This document shows positions 20,001 to 30,675 of a stretch of DNA of 64,000 nt, in pieces (the stretch's first letter is position 1; each line of letters opens with the position of its first letter). The DNA lies in the NCBI RefSeq assembly GCF_029203305.1, contig NC_089464.1, positions 806,001-870,000 on the forward strand, read 5' to 3'. Below the pieces are notes generated by a model. The model saw only the letters and a program-made list of their open reading frames with translations, did no database searches and was not told the origin of the DNA. A program made the position numbers and the translations under genes. This DNA is from Yamadazyma tenuis. Taxonomy: Eukaryota > Ascomycota > Pichiomycetes > Serinales > Debaryomycetaceae.

Positions 20001-21756
20001 AGATCAAATCGACAATTTTGCCTCTTTGGTACAAAAGTCTTCTTGCAACAGACTGGAAATCCACAACTGAAGGCTCAATCAATGCTTTTTGTTCCAATAC
20101 AGTCATGACCTTTGGATAAACAAGCAACATCTTCAGCTGAGCCTGCAATTCAATGATAGAAGGCTCAGCCATTGAAATGTTATACTTGATAGACTTTACG
20201 TGTTGTCTAACAATAGAACCACGGACGATACTTTGGAATCTGACAACATTATCTGTATGTTGATTGAAGTCATAGGTGAGCTTAGACCTTAGCAACTTAG
20301 ATCTGGATATTGCTTGGAAGTCGATGATTTGATGTTTGAATAATAAAACTTCGTCTCTGTGTCTATGAATGGTTCTCATTCTGGCCATATTACCTCTGAT
20401 AATGGAGTTGAAGTGGGTGAATTCATCAACATACGATCTTAACATAATCTTGCTCACAAACATCCTATAACGGAAAGTAGCTCCTCTAGACAAGGCTTGG
20501 AGCTTGACAATATTGATGAGGTGATCATCAATCTCAGGAGTATAGTACCTACTGTCTTTATAGTCAACGTCATCGGACATCAGCTCTCTGATTGAATGTG
20601 ACTTAGGGGTATAGAACTCATCTCTTGCAGAGGCAGGTGAGCTTCTGTCTGGTGTACGAGGTTGTCTGAAGGAAGTCTTATCATTGAATGGATCATCGGA
20701 GAATTTGTCAGACTTTTTGGGAGAAGATAAGGTATCGGAAGGTCTTGAAAAGGTGCTTGAAACATTGAGCTTGGTAGGCGAATTGTTGATCACTCTGTTC
20801 ATGTATATACTGTCAAATGTGGAATCGTTGTTGTTATCAGCACTGGAGAAGTTTGGTAAACCAGCCCCCACCAAGGCTCTATTAGCGGTTCTTATATCTT
20901 CCGGACAGAACTCACACCTACCCACCAAGCTTTTGATTTGGGGGAATTCGGGGTTGTATTTGTGCAACATATAAGACATGGCATGGAGACAGAACCATAC
21001 TTTGGGAACATTTTTAGCATCGTACAAGTCGGTTAATTCAAATGTGAAGATATCAGGAACGCTCAAAAAGTCCATCAACTTGAAGAATCTGTTGATGTTT
21101 TCGGTGTGTCTGAATTGCAATTTGGGGTTAGTAAAGACTGACTTTCTGGTTGGCAATATAACATTAGCCAACTTAGCCAACACTATACCATTCCTAATAT
21201 CAGAAATCATTTCAGCCGCTGACTTATCAATTGGCTCGCCCATCACTTGCTGAAGCCAGTTCTTAATTGCTTCAATTCTGCACAAGTATTCATATCCTGG
21301 AGAGTCGGTGGAGGTACTATTACCAGGTGATGATAAGTATGGTTTATCTTTGGAAGACAAAGTCATGTCCGTTTTCAAAGCGGGAATTTCGGTAGAGCGT
21401 TTGATTGGGGTTTCGAAAGCAGCAAGATGTCTTTTGATGGGTGAGCCGGATTTGCTTGACGATGTGGACGACTTGGTGGTAGGGGTTTTAAATGACGATA
21501 CAGTCACTGAGGGAGTTTGATATTTGGTTCTAAACAAGGCATTCTTGGTAGGAGTTGACACGGGATCCACATCGAGTTGTCTAGCCAACTTATCCAAATC
21601 TTCTTCAGGGAAAGACTTGTTGAAGGTAGGTTTTGTGTTTTGGCGGAGGGAAGGCTGTAAAGGAACTTTTGAGGGACTTCTTAATGAGATGTCATCATTG
21701 ATATCATTTATAGAATCCAAGTACTTTAGGGCAATATTCTTCACCGGAGACGACAT
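17020..21756 (-). CDS. IQG1: IQGAP-family cytokinesis scaffold
   Basis: 1578 residues. Iqg1 recruits actin to the bud-neck ring and is needed for contractile-ring assembly and cytokinesis. The first 145 residues are basic and Ser/Thr-Pro rich, probable Cdk sites. A calponin-homology domain follows at about 150-270 (IRNGIVLAKLANVILP, FRHTENINRFFKLMDFL). From about 420 to 780 come many IQ-like repeats of the form LQSxxRGxxxR, which bind calmodulin and the light chain Mlc1. The Ras-GAP related domain is about 860-1210 and a RasGAP C-terminal domain ends the protein (RLPKFGSYKYSARKLIEQKV). I saw no in-frame CTG in the CH domain. Complete, single exon. Confidence 0.95.
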   Translation of the reverse strand: MSSPVKNIALKYLDSINDINDDISLRSPSKVPLQPSLRQNTKPTFNKSFPEEDLDKLARQLDVDPVSTPTKNALFRTKYQTPSVTVSSFKTPTTKSSTSSSKSGSPIKRHLAAFETPIKRSTEIPALKTDMTLSSKDKPYLSSPGNSTSTDSPGYEYLCRIEAIKNWLQQVMGEPIDKSAAEMISDIRNGIVLAKLANVILPTRKSVFTNPKLQFRHTENINRFFKLMDFLSVPDIFTFELTDLYDAKNVPKVWFCLHAMSYMLHKYNPEFPQIKSLVGRCEFCPEDIRTANRALVGAGLPNFSSADNNNDSTFDSIYMNRVINNSPTKLNVSSTFSRPSDTLSSPKKSDKFSDDPFNDKTSFRQPRTPDRSSPASARDEFYTPKSHSIRELMSDDVDYKDSRYYTPEIDDHLINIVKLQALSRGATFRYRMFVSKIMLRSYVDEFTHFNSIIRGNMARMRTIHRHRDEVLLFKHQIIDFQAISRSKLLRSKLTYDFNQHTDNVVRFQSIVRGSIVRQHVKSIKYNISMAEPSIIELQAQLKMLLVYPKVMTVLEQKALIEPSVVDFQSVARRLLYQRGKIVDLISNLKDCGGLINFQAVIRAKNLRNDFYGRIYVLQKVESKLTQLQSVARGGTVRTKLCNNVLITLMHEDVQMNSLFAKARGNMTRRSIGYTNAYLHHYEDEVVELQSRFRGLFMRFKRDVVLEDCYNNIGDIIALQSIIRGNVIRKEMNSIDSYYVKNMALVIKVQSHIKSNFAKRAYQSLITMRNPPLSIIRRFAYLLSDNDTDFEQELELAELKDRIIERSKANEELETLIENLDIKLGLLDKNKISIEDFIKNKFNHFKDIDEDVNIKNLEKLNKSSRERIECYQTLFYFLQTKPIYFVRLHESMELSIKETKEFKNLQKFIVLMYPIKDSSISHHSREEFFFMKLILSLMESDMKTHCSNLTDITKSSCCFWIDYFVHFNSHTYQRLHLKTMLGKTVMSVIDNDDLDFESDPSVINASLIDRDMRINGFSDRDVDASPQIAIKDPEVSNKFVENLMNLREYITSTLNILEAIVDKIPLHIRVVCSQAYKLSKLTYPDRSEMQHLAVAGVIFIKHYIQNIFQNPENFGFLANNSYNPGILKVKCKANLKALGRVMMQAFALKPFSDNFLKPLNEYLQSSVDLTRSIIVRLINVDDLETSYNLTDYDDIVTHDRPKLTMKVTDMAQIEKIIQNNIDMVAPSSDDQLYSVATQLNQAVNTAKDLVALTELGSLTLNLNPTTKEESIADTKGNALFTQVKRSVLYIIRVQEGDELLELLVAGITPDHERNFKEITHGERQVSQEANSGQKKKAYHKTSLGDLTKITYHDLKKNALETILQLEFMGLVHRNNSYQEILNQIAVDIKTKHLQRISRKSQLEIAIKTQEKLIEKERVLNRQHRDYNNHVESILSQLQLRPKDKKLFNIIPIFSKQYFYHRELKKSNRLPKFGSYKYSARKLIEQKVILDFAGALSARYNTSSKLDFMFSCHRVGIFTIEAASGSVSIPGAFASITLDELLNLQYESKDKYEVFDGMVVFDTMNLTSFVFKKFYDMKKE

Positions 21757-22103
21757 TCAGAGGAAATGTGAAGGTGACGAGTTATGGTAGTGACAGGTGG
21801 ATGTAAAGAAGAAGTGGTTTTGTTAACACATTCTTGGTTTGAGGAAATGTCAGTGAGACAGAGCATTCGCTTTTTTGAGACAGAATATAAACAAATGCAT
21901 TGGAAATAAACAAACAGTTTAGGCGCACCATCTCATCTCGCTTAAACTGGGGACGTGTAGGTAGAAGTGGATGCTGTGTTATTATTACTATACAAGCTAT
22001 AGTTACAGAATATGATACATAACAAGGGCATTTTGTAGTTAGTCAATCGTTAGGCAAAGTTTCGTGATGGGGGTCTATGATAAAATGAATTGTTTACGAA
22101 GGT
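21757..22103. other. IQG1 upstream region
   Basis: 347 bases between IQG1 and the 3' end of NSL1, both on the minus strand. Presumably the IQG1 promoter; I see no specific site. Confidence 0.5.
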
Positions 22104-22769
22104 TCAAGGTTCATTATTGTACTGTTCTTCCAAGAATTGAACCAATTCCGAGAGCTTTTCAACTTCTGCCGTCTGCTTGGGGATGGTGTCCTTCAACTCA
22201 TTCATCTGGATTAAATGTGTCTCGTAATCTTGAATAATTTCGCTGATACGAGGAAGTATATCTTCAATATCGTCACTACTTTTGTCAATGTCAATCTCGG
22301 GCTCAATAGTATTCAAGCGATCGAGGAACTCGGAAACTTTCTGGTCAACGTCTTGGACGACGTTCGAGTACTTTGCGTCAATTTTTTGAGGGATCTTTTT
22401 ACGTAGCTGAGTAACTTCTATGGTTTCTTGCTCGACACTTTGAAGGATTTCTCTTAGTTTTGAGTTTAGTTCAAAGTCAAACGGTTCGGTTTTTTCTTTG
22501 GGTTTCAACGACAACACGTCGCTTATTGATGCTGCACCTCTGGTTGACATATCGAGTCCATCCACCACCATGGCGTGCTTGGCCATTTCAAATACCTCTT
22601 TCAAGTAATCGTGAAGAAGGTTGGTGACTTTGTTTTTCATAGGATCATTATTGGGTGTAGGGAGATGAAGATCGAGCTTGGCTAGCACGTGGTTGAGCAC
22701 CTGGTTGTATATAAAACGTAATTCCTGTTTGGTCAATTGGAGCTTCTGGTGATTCTGTCCGGGATCCAT
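22104..22769 (-). CDS. NSL1: MIND kinetochore complex subunit Nsl1
   Basis: 221 residues from the ATG at 22769 (MDPGQ); the four codons before it begin with GTG. Nsl1 (Mis14) is part of the Mtw1/MIND complex that links inner kinetochore to Ndc80 and KNL1. The order of conserved pieces follows S. cerevisiae Nsl1: an LTKQELRFIYNQ N-terminal helix, DLHLP, EPFDFELN, ETIEVTQLR, and a C-terminal coiled coil ending EVEKLSELVQFLEEQ. It is divergent from VMA11 with 178 bases between start codons. Confidence 0.86.
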   Translation of the reverse strand: MDPGQNHQKLQLTKQELRFIYNQVLNHVLAKLDLHLPTPNNDPMKNKVTNLLHDYLKEVFEMAKHAMVVDGLDMSTRGAASISDVLSLKPKEKTEPFDFELNSKLREILQSVEQETIEVTQLRKKIPQKIDAKYSNVVQDVDQKVSEFLDRLNTIEPEIDIDKSSDDIEDILPRISEIIQDYETHLIQMNELKDTIPKQTAEVEKLSELVQFLEEQYNNEP

Positions 22770-22947
22770 TTTATCATACACAGTTTACACCCATTTGTAA
22801 ACATGTCGCACGCCTGGGTGTTGTTTTGGAAGAGCGACAACTGCGACAAGCGGGTCGTGCGCATGCACATACGCCTGCTGAGATTTGTTCGCACATTTCC
22901 ATTTCAAAAAGTCGGCTTCATCCTTGAGGGAACAATTACAACAGAAC

Positions 22948-23439
22948 ATGTCAGAAGTTCTTGCTCAAGAGTATACTCCAGGATTCGCACCGTTCTTTGG
23001 GTTTGCAGGCTGTGCTGTAGCCATGGTGTTATCATGTGCGGGTGCCGCCATTGGAACCGCCAAGTCTGGAATTGGTATTTCAGGTATTGGTACCTTCAAA
23101 CCTGAATTGATCATGAGATCCTTAATTCCCGTCGTCATGTCGGGAATCTTGGCAGTGTATGGGTTGGTGGTGGCGGTCTTGATTGCCGGAGGCTTGGACC
23201 CCAGCCAAGACTATACACTTTTCAAAGGATTCATGCATTTGGCCTGTGGGTTATCAGTTGGGTTTGCTTGCTTAGCATCCGGATATTCGATTGGAATAGT
23301 TGGTGATGAAGGGGTGAGACAGTTCATGCATCAGCCTCGTTTGTTTGTGGGGATCGTATTGATCTTAATTTTTGCTGAAGTTTTGGGGTTGTACGGCTTG
23401 ATTATTGCATTAATATTGAATACCAAAGGCAGTGAGTAA
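22948..23439 (+). CDS. VMA11: V-ATPase proteolipid subunit c'
   Basis: 163 residues from MSEVLAQ at 22948; the upstream extension starts at TTG. Four membrane helices with the essential proton-carrying glutamate at Glu144 in helix 4 ([10 protein letters not shown]). The [11 protein letters not shown] loop, the [18 protein letters not shown] segment and the LNTKGSE end identify the Vma11 paralogue rather than Vma3 or Vma16. It forms part of the rotating c-ring of the vacuolar proton pump. I read the frame and saw no CTG codon. Confidence 0.96.
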   Translation: MSEVLAQEYTPGFAPFFGFAGCAVAMVLSCAGAAIGTAKSGIGISGIGTFKPELIMRSLIPVVMSGILAVYGLVVAVLIAGGLDPSQDYTLFKGFMHLACGLSVGFACLASGYSIGIVGDEGVRQFMHQPRLFVGIVLILIFAEVLGLYGLIIALILNTKGSE

Positions 23440-23512
23440 GACTTAATTCAATTCTTCCTAGTAATTATAAACTAAATAAATATTTCATAAATTCAATACA
23501 AAAACTACTCAA

Positions 23513-24970
23513 CTACTTTCTGGGAGATAATTCCAATGTTTCCTTTTGAATGGCTTGACCCAACTTGGGGCTCACCTTTGAAAAGTATTCAAATACCCGA
23601 TCTTGGATAGGAGCATCAGCAGCTGCAACGTGGACTGCTACATTATGAGCTAAATTCCTTTGCTGATTAGGATATCTACCCAACACTTCGTACAACTTGG
23701 ACGCTTGTTCAAACTCAGCGTCACCAGCAACCCAATGGAACGGACAGGCAGCACCTTCCCACACCTCCTGATCTTCTTGCAAACTGAACTGCTTAAATTC
23801 CACTGGTTGGTCTGAAGCCAAGTAATTTGGATGAGACCCCAAATTACCATTCACAGTCATAGCACCATCTCTCATATGGGGGTTGAATACCCCGGTAATG
23901 GGACAATTGACAGGAATTTGGGTGTAATTAACACCCAATCTGTGTCTATGAGTATCGTTATAAGAAAACAATCTTGACTGCAAAACCGGGTCGGCGCTGG
24001 GTTCCATGTATGGCACGGTATGAGAGGGGGCAAAGGCCGCTTGTTCTACTTCGGCAAAGTAGTTTTTGGGGTTTTCATTCAACACCAACTTACCAAACCT
24101 TCTCATAGGATAGTCCTTATGCAGCCATACCTTGGTCAAATCAAACACCGAGAAAGGAGCCTGTTTGGCTTGTTCTTGAGTCATGGTCTGAATGTAACAG
24201 GTCCAAGAGGGGAAATTTCCAGCCTTGATGTTCTTGAACAAGTCTTCTTGGGCAAAGTCGGGATTTGAACCTGCCAACTTCCCAGCCTCCTCGTTTGTCA
24301 AATTTTTGATACCTTGGTCACTGATAAAGTGCACTTGTACATAAAACCATTCACCCTTCTTATTGGACCATTTATAAGTATGTCCCGAGTAACCATTCAT
24401 TTCTCTGTAGCTGGCAGGAGTTCCACGATCAGAAAACAAAATAGACACCTGGTGCACCGACTCGGGGTTGCTCACCAAGTAGTCCCAAAACATGTTTGCA
24501 TCCTTCAAATGAGTCTGTGGGTTTCTCTTTTGGGTGTGGATGAAATGGGGAAATTTGGAGGGATCTCTGATGAAAAACACGGGTGTGTTGTTGTACACCA
24601 AATCCAAGTTACCTTCTTCAGTATACAACTTGGTTGCAAATCCTCTTGGATCTCTTGCCGAGTCTGGAGATCCAGCTTCACCTCCTACAGTAGAAAACCG
24701 AGTGAATGTTTTGGTTTTCTTGCCCACCGTATCCAAGAAGCCCGCACCACACACATCAGTGATATCGTCGGTCACTTCAAAATACCCGTAGGCACCGGAA
24801 CCCTTGGCATGAACCACCCGTTCGGGGATTCTCTCTCTGTCAAAGTGAGATAACGAGTCAATTAAATTAAAGTCTTGTAATAATAATGGCCCATGCTTAC
24901 CAACTCTCTGAGTAGCAAAAGCGTCGGGAGTGATGGGACACCCATTGGAGTTTGTGAATGTTGGAGCCAT
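23513..24970 (-). CDS. Catalase (peroxisomal type)
   Basis: 485 residues from MAPTF at 24970; the seven upstream codons begin with TTG. It breaks hydrogen peroxide into water and oxygen. Catalytic His54 (RVVHAKGSGAYG) and Asn127 (VYNNTPVFF) are present, and the haem-ligand tyrosine lies in RLFSYNDTHRHRLG near residue 340. Length is that of the short-subunit fungal catalases (CTA1 of S. cerevisiae, CAT1 of C. albicans). The C-terminus is ELSPRK, without a canonical SKL-type signal, so import may use another route as known for some yeast catalases. It overlaps no neighbour and has a 2.1-kb upstream gap. Confidence 0.95.
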   Translation of the reverse strand: MAPTFTNSNGCPITPDAFATQRVGKHGPLLLQDFNLIDSLSHFDRERIPERVVHAKGSGAYGYFEVTDDITDVCGAGFLDTVGKKTKTFTRFSTVGGEAGSPDSARDPRGFATKLYTEEGNLDLVYNNTPVFFIRDPSKFPHFIHTQKRNPQTHLKDANMFWDYLVSNPESVHQVSILFSDRGTPASYREMNGYSGHTYKWSNKKGEWFYVQVHFISDQGIKNLTNEEAGKLAGSNPDFAQEDLFKNIKAGNFPSWTCYIQTMTQEQAKQAPFSVFDLTKVWLHKDYPMRRFGKLVLNENPKNYFAEVEQAAFAPSHTVPYMEPSADPVLQSRLFSYNDTHRHRLGVNYTQIPVNCPITGVFNPHMRDGAMTVNGNLGSHPNYLASDQPVEFKQFSLQEDQEVWEGAACPFHWVAGDAEFEQASKLYEVLGRYPNQQRNLAHNVAVHVAAADAPIQDRVFEYFSKVSPKLGQAIQKETLELSPRK

Positions 24971-25020
24971 GATTAAAATGATTTGGAACAAAAACCAAGT
25001 TATTGGTCAAATAATGGAGT

Positions 25021-25027
25021 ATTTATA
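25021..25027 (-). promoter_or_regulatory. TATA box of the catalase gene
   Basis: TATAAAT on the minus strand, about 50 bases upstream of the ATG. Confidence 0.5.
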
Positions 25028-27015
25028 CTTTTGAGCCATAACTCTCCACTTTTAATGGTATCTTACAATGACAACATCTAGATTCCCTATTAGAATGGGA
25101 TTAAGGGCGTCTGATTATTAAGCTGCGAAAAATCTTGCATAAAATGCTGCACCCACTCAGAAAATAGCAATTAATAATTGTTAGCGATTCTAGATGACCC
25201 CCGGCATAGCTTAACTTGAGGAGGGGATATTCTATAGCGTTGGATTCATCTGGTACTGTTATCAATAGTGTTATAGATGGTGGTGGTGATATGGGTGTTG
25301 GTGGTATGAGTGGGAATGGAACTTTCCGGGGTTACGCACCTGAGAGCAATGAGCACGTTGTACGACGTCAGTAGCAATCTAGCTTCCGGATAAAATTAAG
25401 TTATCTGCCGAAGTAACGAGTTATTTGATACCCCTCTAGAATGAGAGCCCAATTTGTGGTGCTATTTGTAATACCTTGGGGCTAGCCTACGGAGCTAGGG
25501 AACTCTGGAGCTAACCGGAAACATACTTGAAACATTTGTGCCTGCCGCTAGAGTTCCTTCTCTAACCCCGACCCGGGATCGTGAAATGAGTTTGTATTTG
25601 AGTGTGTTTGGTACCCCAGGTTTGGCTCATATACGTTGTCACTTTTTTGGGATAATGTACGACAAGTAAGAATTGCAAACTTCTCAACCATAGAATATTT
25701 TTCTACTTAGAAAAGAAAACTACAAGCATCTCGTGGGACATTCCATCTCCGTCGTAGATTGCGGACCAGGTCAAGAACCCATATTGGCCCAGATCATGAA
25801 CCCACATTGACCTAGATCTCGAAGCCAGGCCATTGAAATGCCACTAATAATATGACCTCTCCTCAAAAGCATCATTGAGGCTACACAAGAAGGAGCATAT
25901 TGTACTCCCAAAACTATCAAGTATGATTTTCTTCAAGATTATGTGAGGTTAGCTTTCCATAAGTAACACTAACGAGCATCACAACAGAGTGGTGAAGGGG
26001 TTGGAACTAGTTCACAAGAGTAACAAGGCTTTGAACGAATCCAAAGAGCAAAACAAAGTACTCAATGAATTTCCAGGGCCCATTGAAATTGGGATACAGT
26101 CCAAAACGTTAAAGTGGGCCGTGATGAACGGTGGAAATTTTGACCTTTCAAAAAGGCCTATATGTTTTTGGGGCTATTTCTTGACTAGAAAACGCCCTAT
26201 CATGATTACTTAAAAGGTCCAAAGTAGTGTACTCTAAAACCAAATGACTACACTTGATACATTTTTGAAGAATGGAAAAAGAGGTGTCCGCTAGGAAATG
26301 ACTTTTCCTTATTGTACTATTATGAAGATCGGCAGGGGAGATATTTCCGATGATTATATAATCAGACGAGAAGCTGCAAGGGACATGGTTCATACACAAT
26401 TGGAACATACTCCAGTGAAGACTGCGAGGCCATGTATGTGATTCAGTTGGATGAATGACATTTAACCCAACCTAGGATAGTGCAATGAATATGTATATAG
26501 CCCAGATTTAGCTTACAAATGTGATACTGATGTTGAGAATACAGTGTTCCACAAGTATATGTTGCCACCAGCAATGGATCAAGCATTCCACTCTTTATGC
26601 GGTGACGCCAATCGGTTGCGATAACTACCTATCTGATATCTAACAAAATTTCCGACGACACTCGCCTGTTCTACGCGTAGGACTCCAAACCTCTGTAGTG
26701 AAAGGCAATAATCAGACAAATTGGATTCTAATCAGAGAATTGCGACTCTAAGAAAACTCGAAGAACTTATTGGGGTGTCTCTTAATCCATAGCATATATC
26801 CCATAACATTCACTCACCACAACAACCCTACCAAAACATAAACAAGCACACGCGTCTTATGTATTGGAATGCCAATTGGCGTTATTGCTTGTCTAGGTAA
26901 CCATGTCGAACCCCACAGCTTATGTTGTTGTTAGGCCCCTGTGACGTATTGTTCCAAGGCGCGGCCCTCTCAAGAAAAACAAACGCATCCCGATCTCAAT
27001 TTGAAGATAGGAATT
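25028..27015. other. Gene-poor gap between catalase and MFS transporter
   Basis: About 2 kb without a recognised gene. Visible structure: a G-rich GGTG-type simple repeat near 25278-25320, a GGAGCTA direct repeat near 25495-25530, and two imperfect 23-24 base units near 25764-25812 (AAGAACCCATATTGGCC and ATGAACCCACATTGACC). Short frames at 25989 and 26148 show no family match. It may be a long stress-responsive promoter for catalase plus the transporter promoter, with a decayed gene possible in the middle. Confidence 0.45.
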
Positions 27016-27023
27016 TATAAATA
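27016..27023 (+). promoter_or_regulatory. TATA box of the HOL1-like transporter gene
   Basis: TATAAATA about 50 bases upstream of the ATG at 27073. Confidence 0.55.
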
Positions 27024-27072
27024 GCTGCAATATCTGTTTGTCCGTTTCATTTCCGTGTACTCAGTCTAAACC

Positions 27073-28863
27073 ATGACCTTAGGCATCAAGGAGCCAAAAA
27101 GGAAAAATGTCACTGGGACTATTGTCATGCTTCAGGACCCTGAAGATGGCTCAGGGAACGATTTGGCTGTTTTGAAGAAGAACAAGGAAGGAACTATCTT
27201 GCATCCTCAACCTCATGATACTCCTAATGATCCTCTTAACTGGCCGGTCTGGCGAAGAGACTTGTGCTTGATGATTGTGGGGTTCCAAACGTTTTTGGGG
27301 GGTGGTCAAAGTCCTCTTCTAGCAGCTGGAATGACCCTGTTGACCATAGAATTTGATAAGACGTCCACCATGATTTCGTACTTGGTGGGGATTTTCATGT
27401 TGAGTTTGGGACTCGGCTCGGTGTTTGCGTCACCGTCCGCAGTTCTCTACGGTAAACGGGTGGTTTATCTTCTGGGTATTTTGCTTTTCTTAGTGGGGGC
27501 AATCGTAGGAGGTTCTTCCCAAAGTTATGCTGTGTTGATGATTGGAAGAATTATCACGGGTTTTGGAGCTTCTCCGACTGAATCCTTACCATCTGCTACC
27601 ATTGCTGAAATCTATTTCGCTCATGAACGGGCTTACAGAGTGGGTATCTATACAATGTTGATGTTGGGAGGTAAGAATATTGTACCCCTTCTATCATCGC
27701 TAGTCTTCCAATATTTGGATAGACACTGGCTCTTTTGGATTTTGGCGATGCTCTTAGGCGCTAACCTCGTATTGACATTTCTCTTTGTTCCAGAGACATT
27801 TTGGGAAAGAGAGCCAACTCCCAACAAGAGGAGTATAAAAGAAACGGGAGCCGCTAGGACAGCCAAAAATTTTAAACCTCCTAACGAGAGACCCAATGCC
27901 TTTGCCTTGAATAGTGCTAATCAAAGTCAGAGGACCATCCCAACAGTTCACAACATGCCACCTGATTTAAGTATTCTTGAGACCATCGAGGAAGAAGAAC
28001 CCAGGACTTTTGCCAGTAGACTCTCGGTGTTTTCAGGCAGACACACCATTGATAGCTGGTGGATGGTGGCCTTACGGCCATTTGTTCTTTATACTTATCC
28101 TTCGGTTTTGTTTGGGTCTCTTGTATATTCGTTTGCAGTCGTTTGGTTAATTGTGATTTCCGAAGTCATTTCTGAGATTTTCCGTTCTGAACCTTACGGC
28201 TATTCACAGCAGACAGTTGGGTTGTTTTACATTTCCCCATTCATTGGCGGAATATTGGGAAGTATGACCACAGGTTTGGTCTCTGATAGATTGAGTCGTT
28301 ATTTGATTTCCAGAAATAAAGGTGTTTATGAGCCAGAATTCAGATTAGTTATGATGATTCCTGCCACTTTTTTTATTGCATTTGGTTTTCTTGGGTACGG
28401 TTGGTCTATACAAGTCCATGATCCATGGGTTGCTCCAGTGATATTTTTTGGGTGTCTTTCTTTTGGAAGTTCAATGGCTAGTACCACTGCAATTACATTT
28501 ACGGTTGATTCGTATAAAATGTTTGCTTCTGAGGGATTAGTGAGTTTGAATTTCGCTAAGAACTTCATAGGGTTTGCTTTTTCATTATTCAACAATTCTT
28601 TCATGCAAGCTAGGGGAGCCAGAATTACCTTTGCTACCTATGCTATTATTCAAATAGTGGTTTCTGTTTTTGGAATTCCTTTGTACATTTACGGCAAGAA
28701 GTGCAGAGCATGGACTGATGAAAAGGAATTGTTGAGGTTCTTGTATAATCCTGACAACCTTCAAAAAGATGTGTCTGTATCTCAAGAAGACACAAAGGAG
28801 AATTTGGATAATGTCAGTCAGTCAACCAACTCAAAAGAATACGACACCCTGGCATCGGCATGA
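27073..28863 (+). CDS. MFS transporter, DHA1 type, Hol1-like
   Basis: 596 residues with about twelve membrane spans and a large central loop (about 255-325). The pre-TM1 motif HPQPHDTPNDPLNWPVWRRD is typical of the fungal Hol1 and related DHA1 drug:proton antiporters, and GFGASPTESLPSATIAEIYF follows in TM4-TM5. S. cerevisiae Hol1 transports polyamines and, in mutant form, histidinol and cations. Substrate cannot be read from the sequence. Two in-frame CTG codons (MTLLTI and VYLLGI) lie in membrane segments and would be Ser if the CTG code applies. Confidence 0.85.
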   Translation: MTLGIKEPKRKNVTGTIVMLQDPEDGSGNDLAVLKKNKEGTILHPQPHDTPNDPLNWPVWRRDLCLMIVGFQTFLGGGQSPLLAAGMTLLTIEFDKTSTMISYLVGIFMLSLGLGSVFASPSAVLYGKRVVYLLGILLFLVGAIVGGSSQSYAVLMIGRIITGFGASPTESLPSATIAEIYFAHERAYRVGIYTMLMLGGKNIVPLLSSLVFQYLDRHWLFWILAMLLGANLVLTFLFVPETFWEREPTPNKRSIKETGAARTAKNFKPPNERPNAFALNSANQSQRTIPTVHNMPPDLSILETIEEEEPRTFASRLSVFSGRHTIDSWWMVALRPFVLYTYPSVLFGSLVYSFAVVWLIVISEVISEIFRSEPYGYSQQTVGLFYISPFIGGILGSMTTGLVSDRLSRYLISRNKGVYEPEFRLVMMIPATFFIAFGFLGYGWSIQVHDPWVAPVIFFGCLSFGSSMASTTAITFTVDSYKMFASEGLVSLNFAKNFIGFAFSLFNNSFMQARGARITFATYAIIQIVVSVFGIPLYIYGKKCRAWTDEKELLRFLYNPDNLQKDVSVSQEDTKENLDNVSQSTNSKEYDTLASA

Positions 28864-29015
28864 GTATGGAGGTATATATAGTACAAAAATCAATATTTGC
28901 ATTATTATGATTAGTTCAACTATGTAAACTAAAGACTTGACTACAATATCAGGTAGCGTTTTGAGTTCATCTTTTAATCCTACAAAGTAATTCTAATTCT
29001 TATTCAGTTCAGGTT

Positions 29016-30557
<1,542 letters not shown>

Positions 30558-30675
30558 TTTATCTAGATGAGTTCACCAGTGAGTTTTTATTGAAGTGAAA
30601 AATATCAAACTTGTGCGAAGTCTTTAGTGTGCGATTATTAAATGAACAAAAACATATATTCTAGGTCTAATAAAT

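Noticed and set aside
25861..26213. Possible two-exon gene with an intron-like GTTAGC...CACTAAC...CAG
   Set aside because: The donor is unusual, the upstream frame is short with a stop directly before it, and neither part matches a family.
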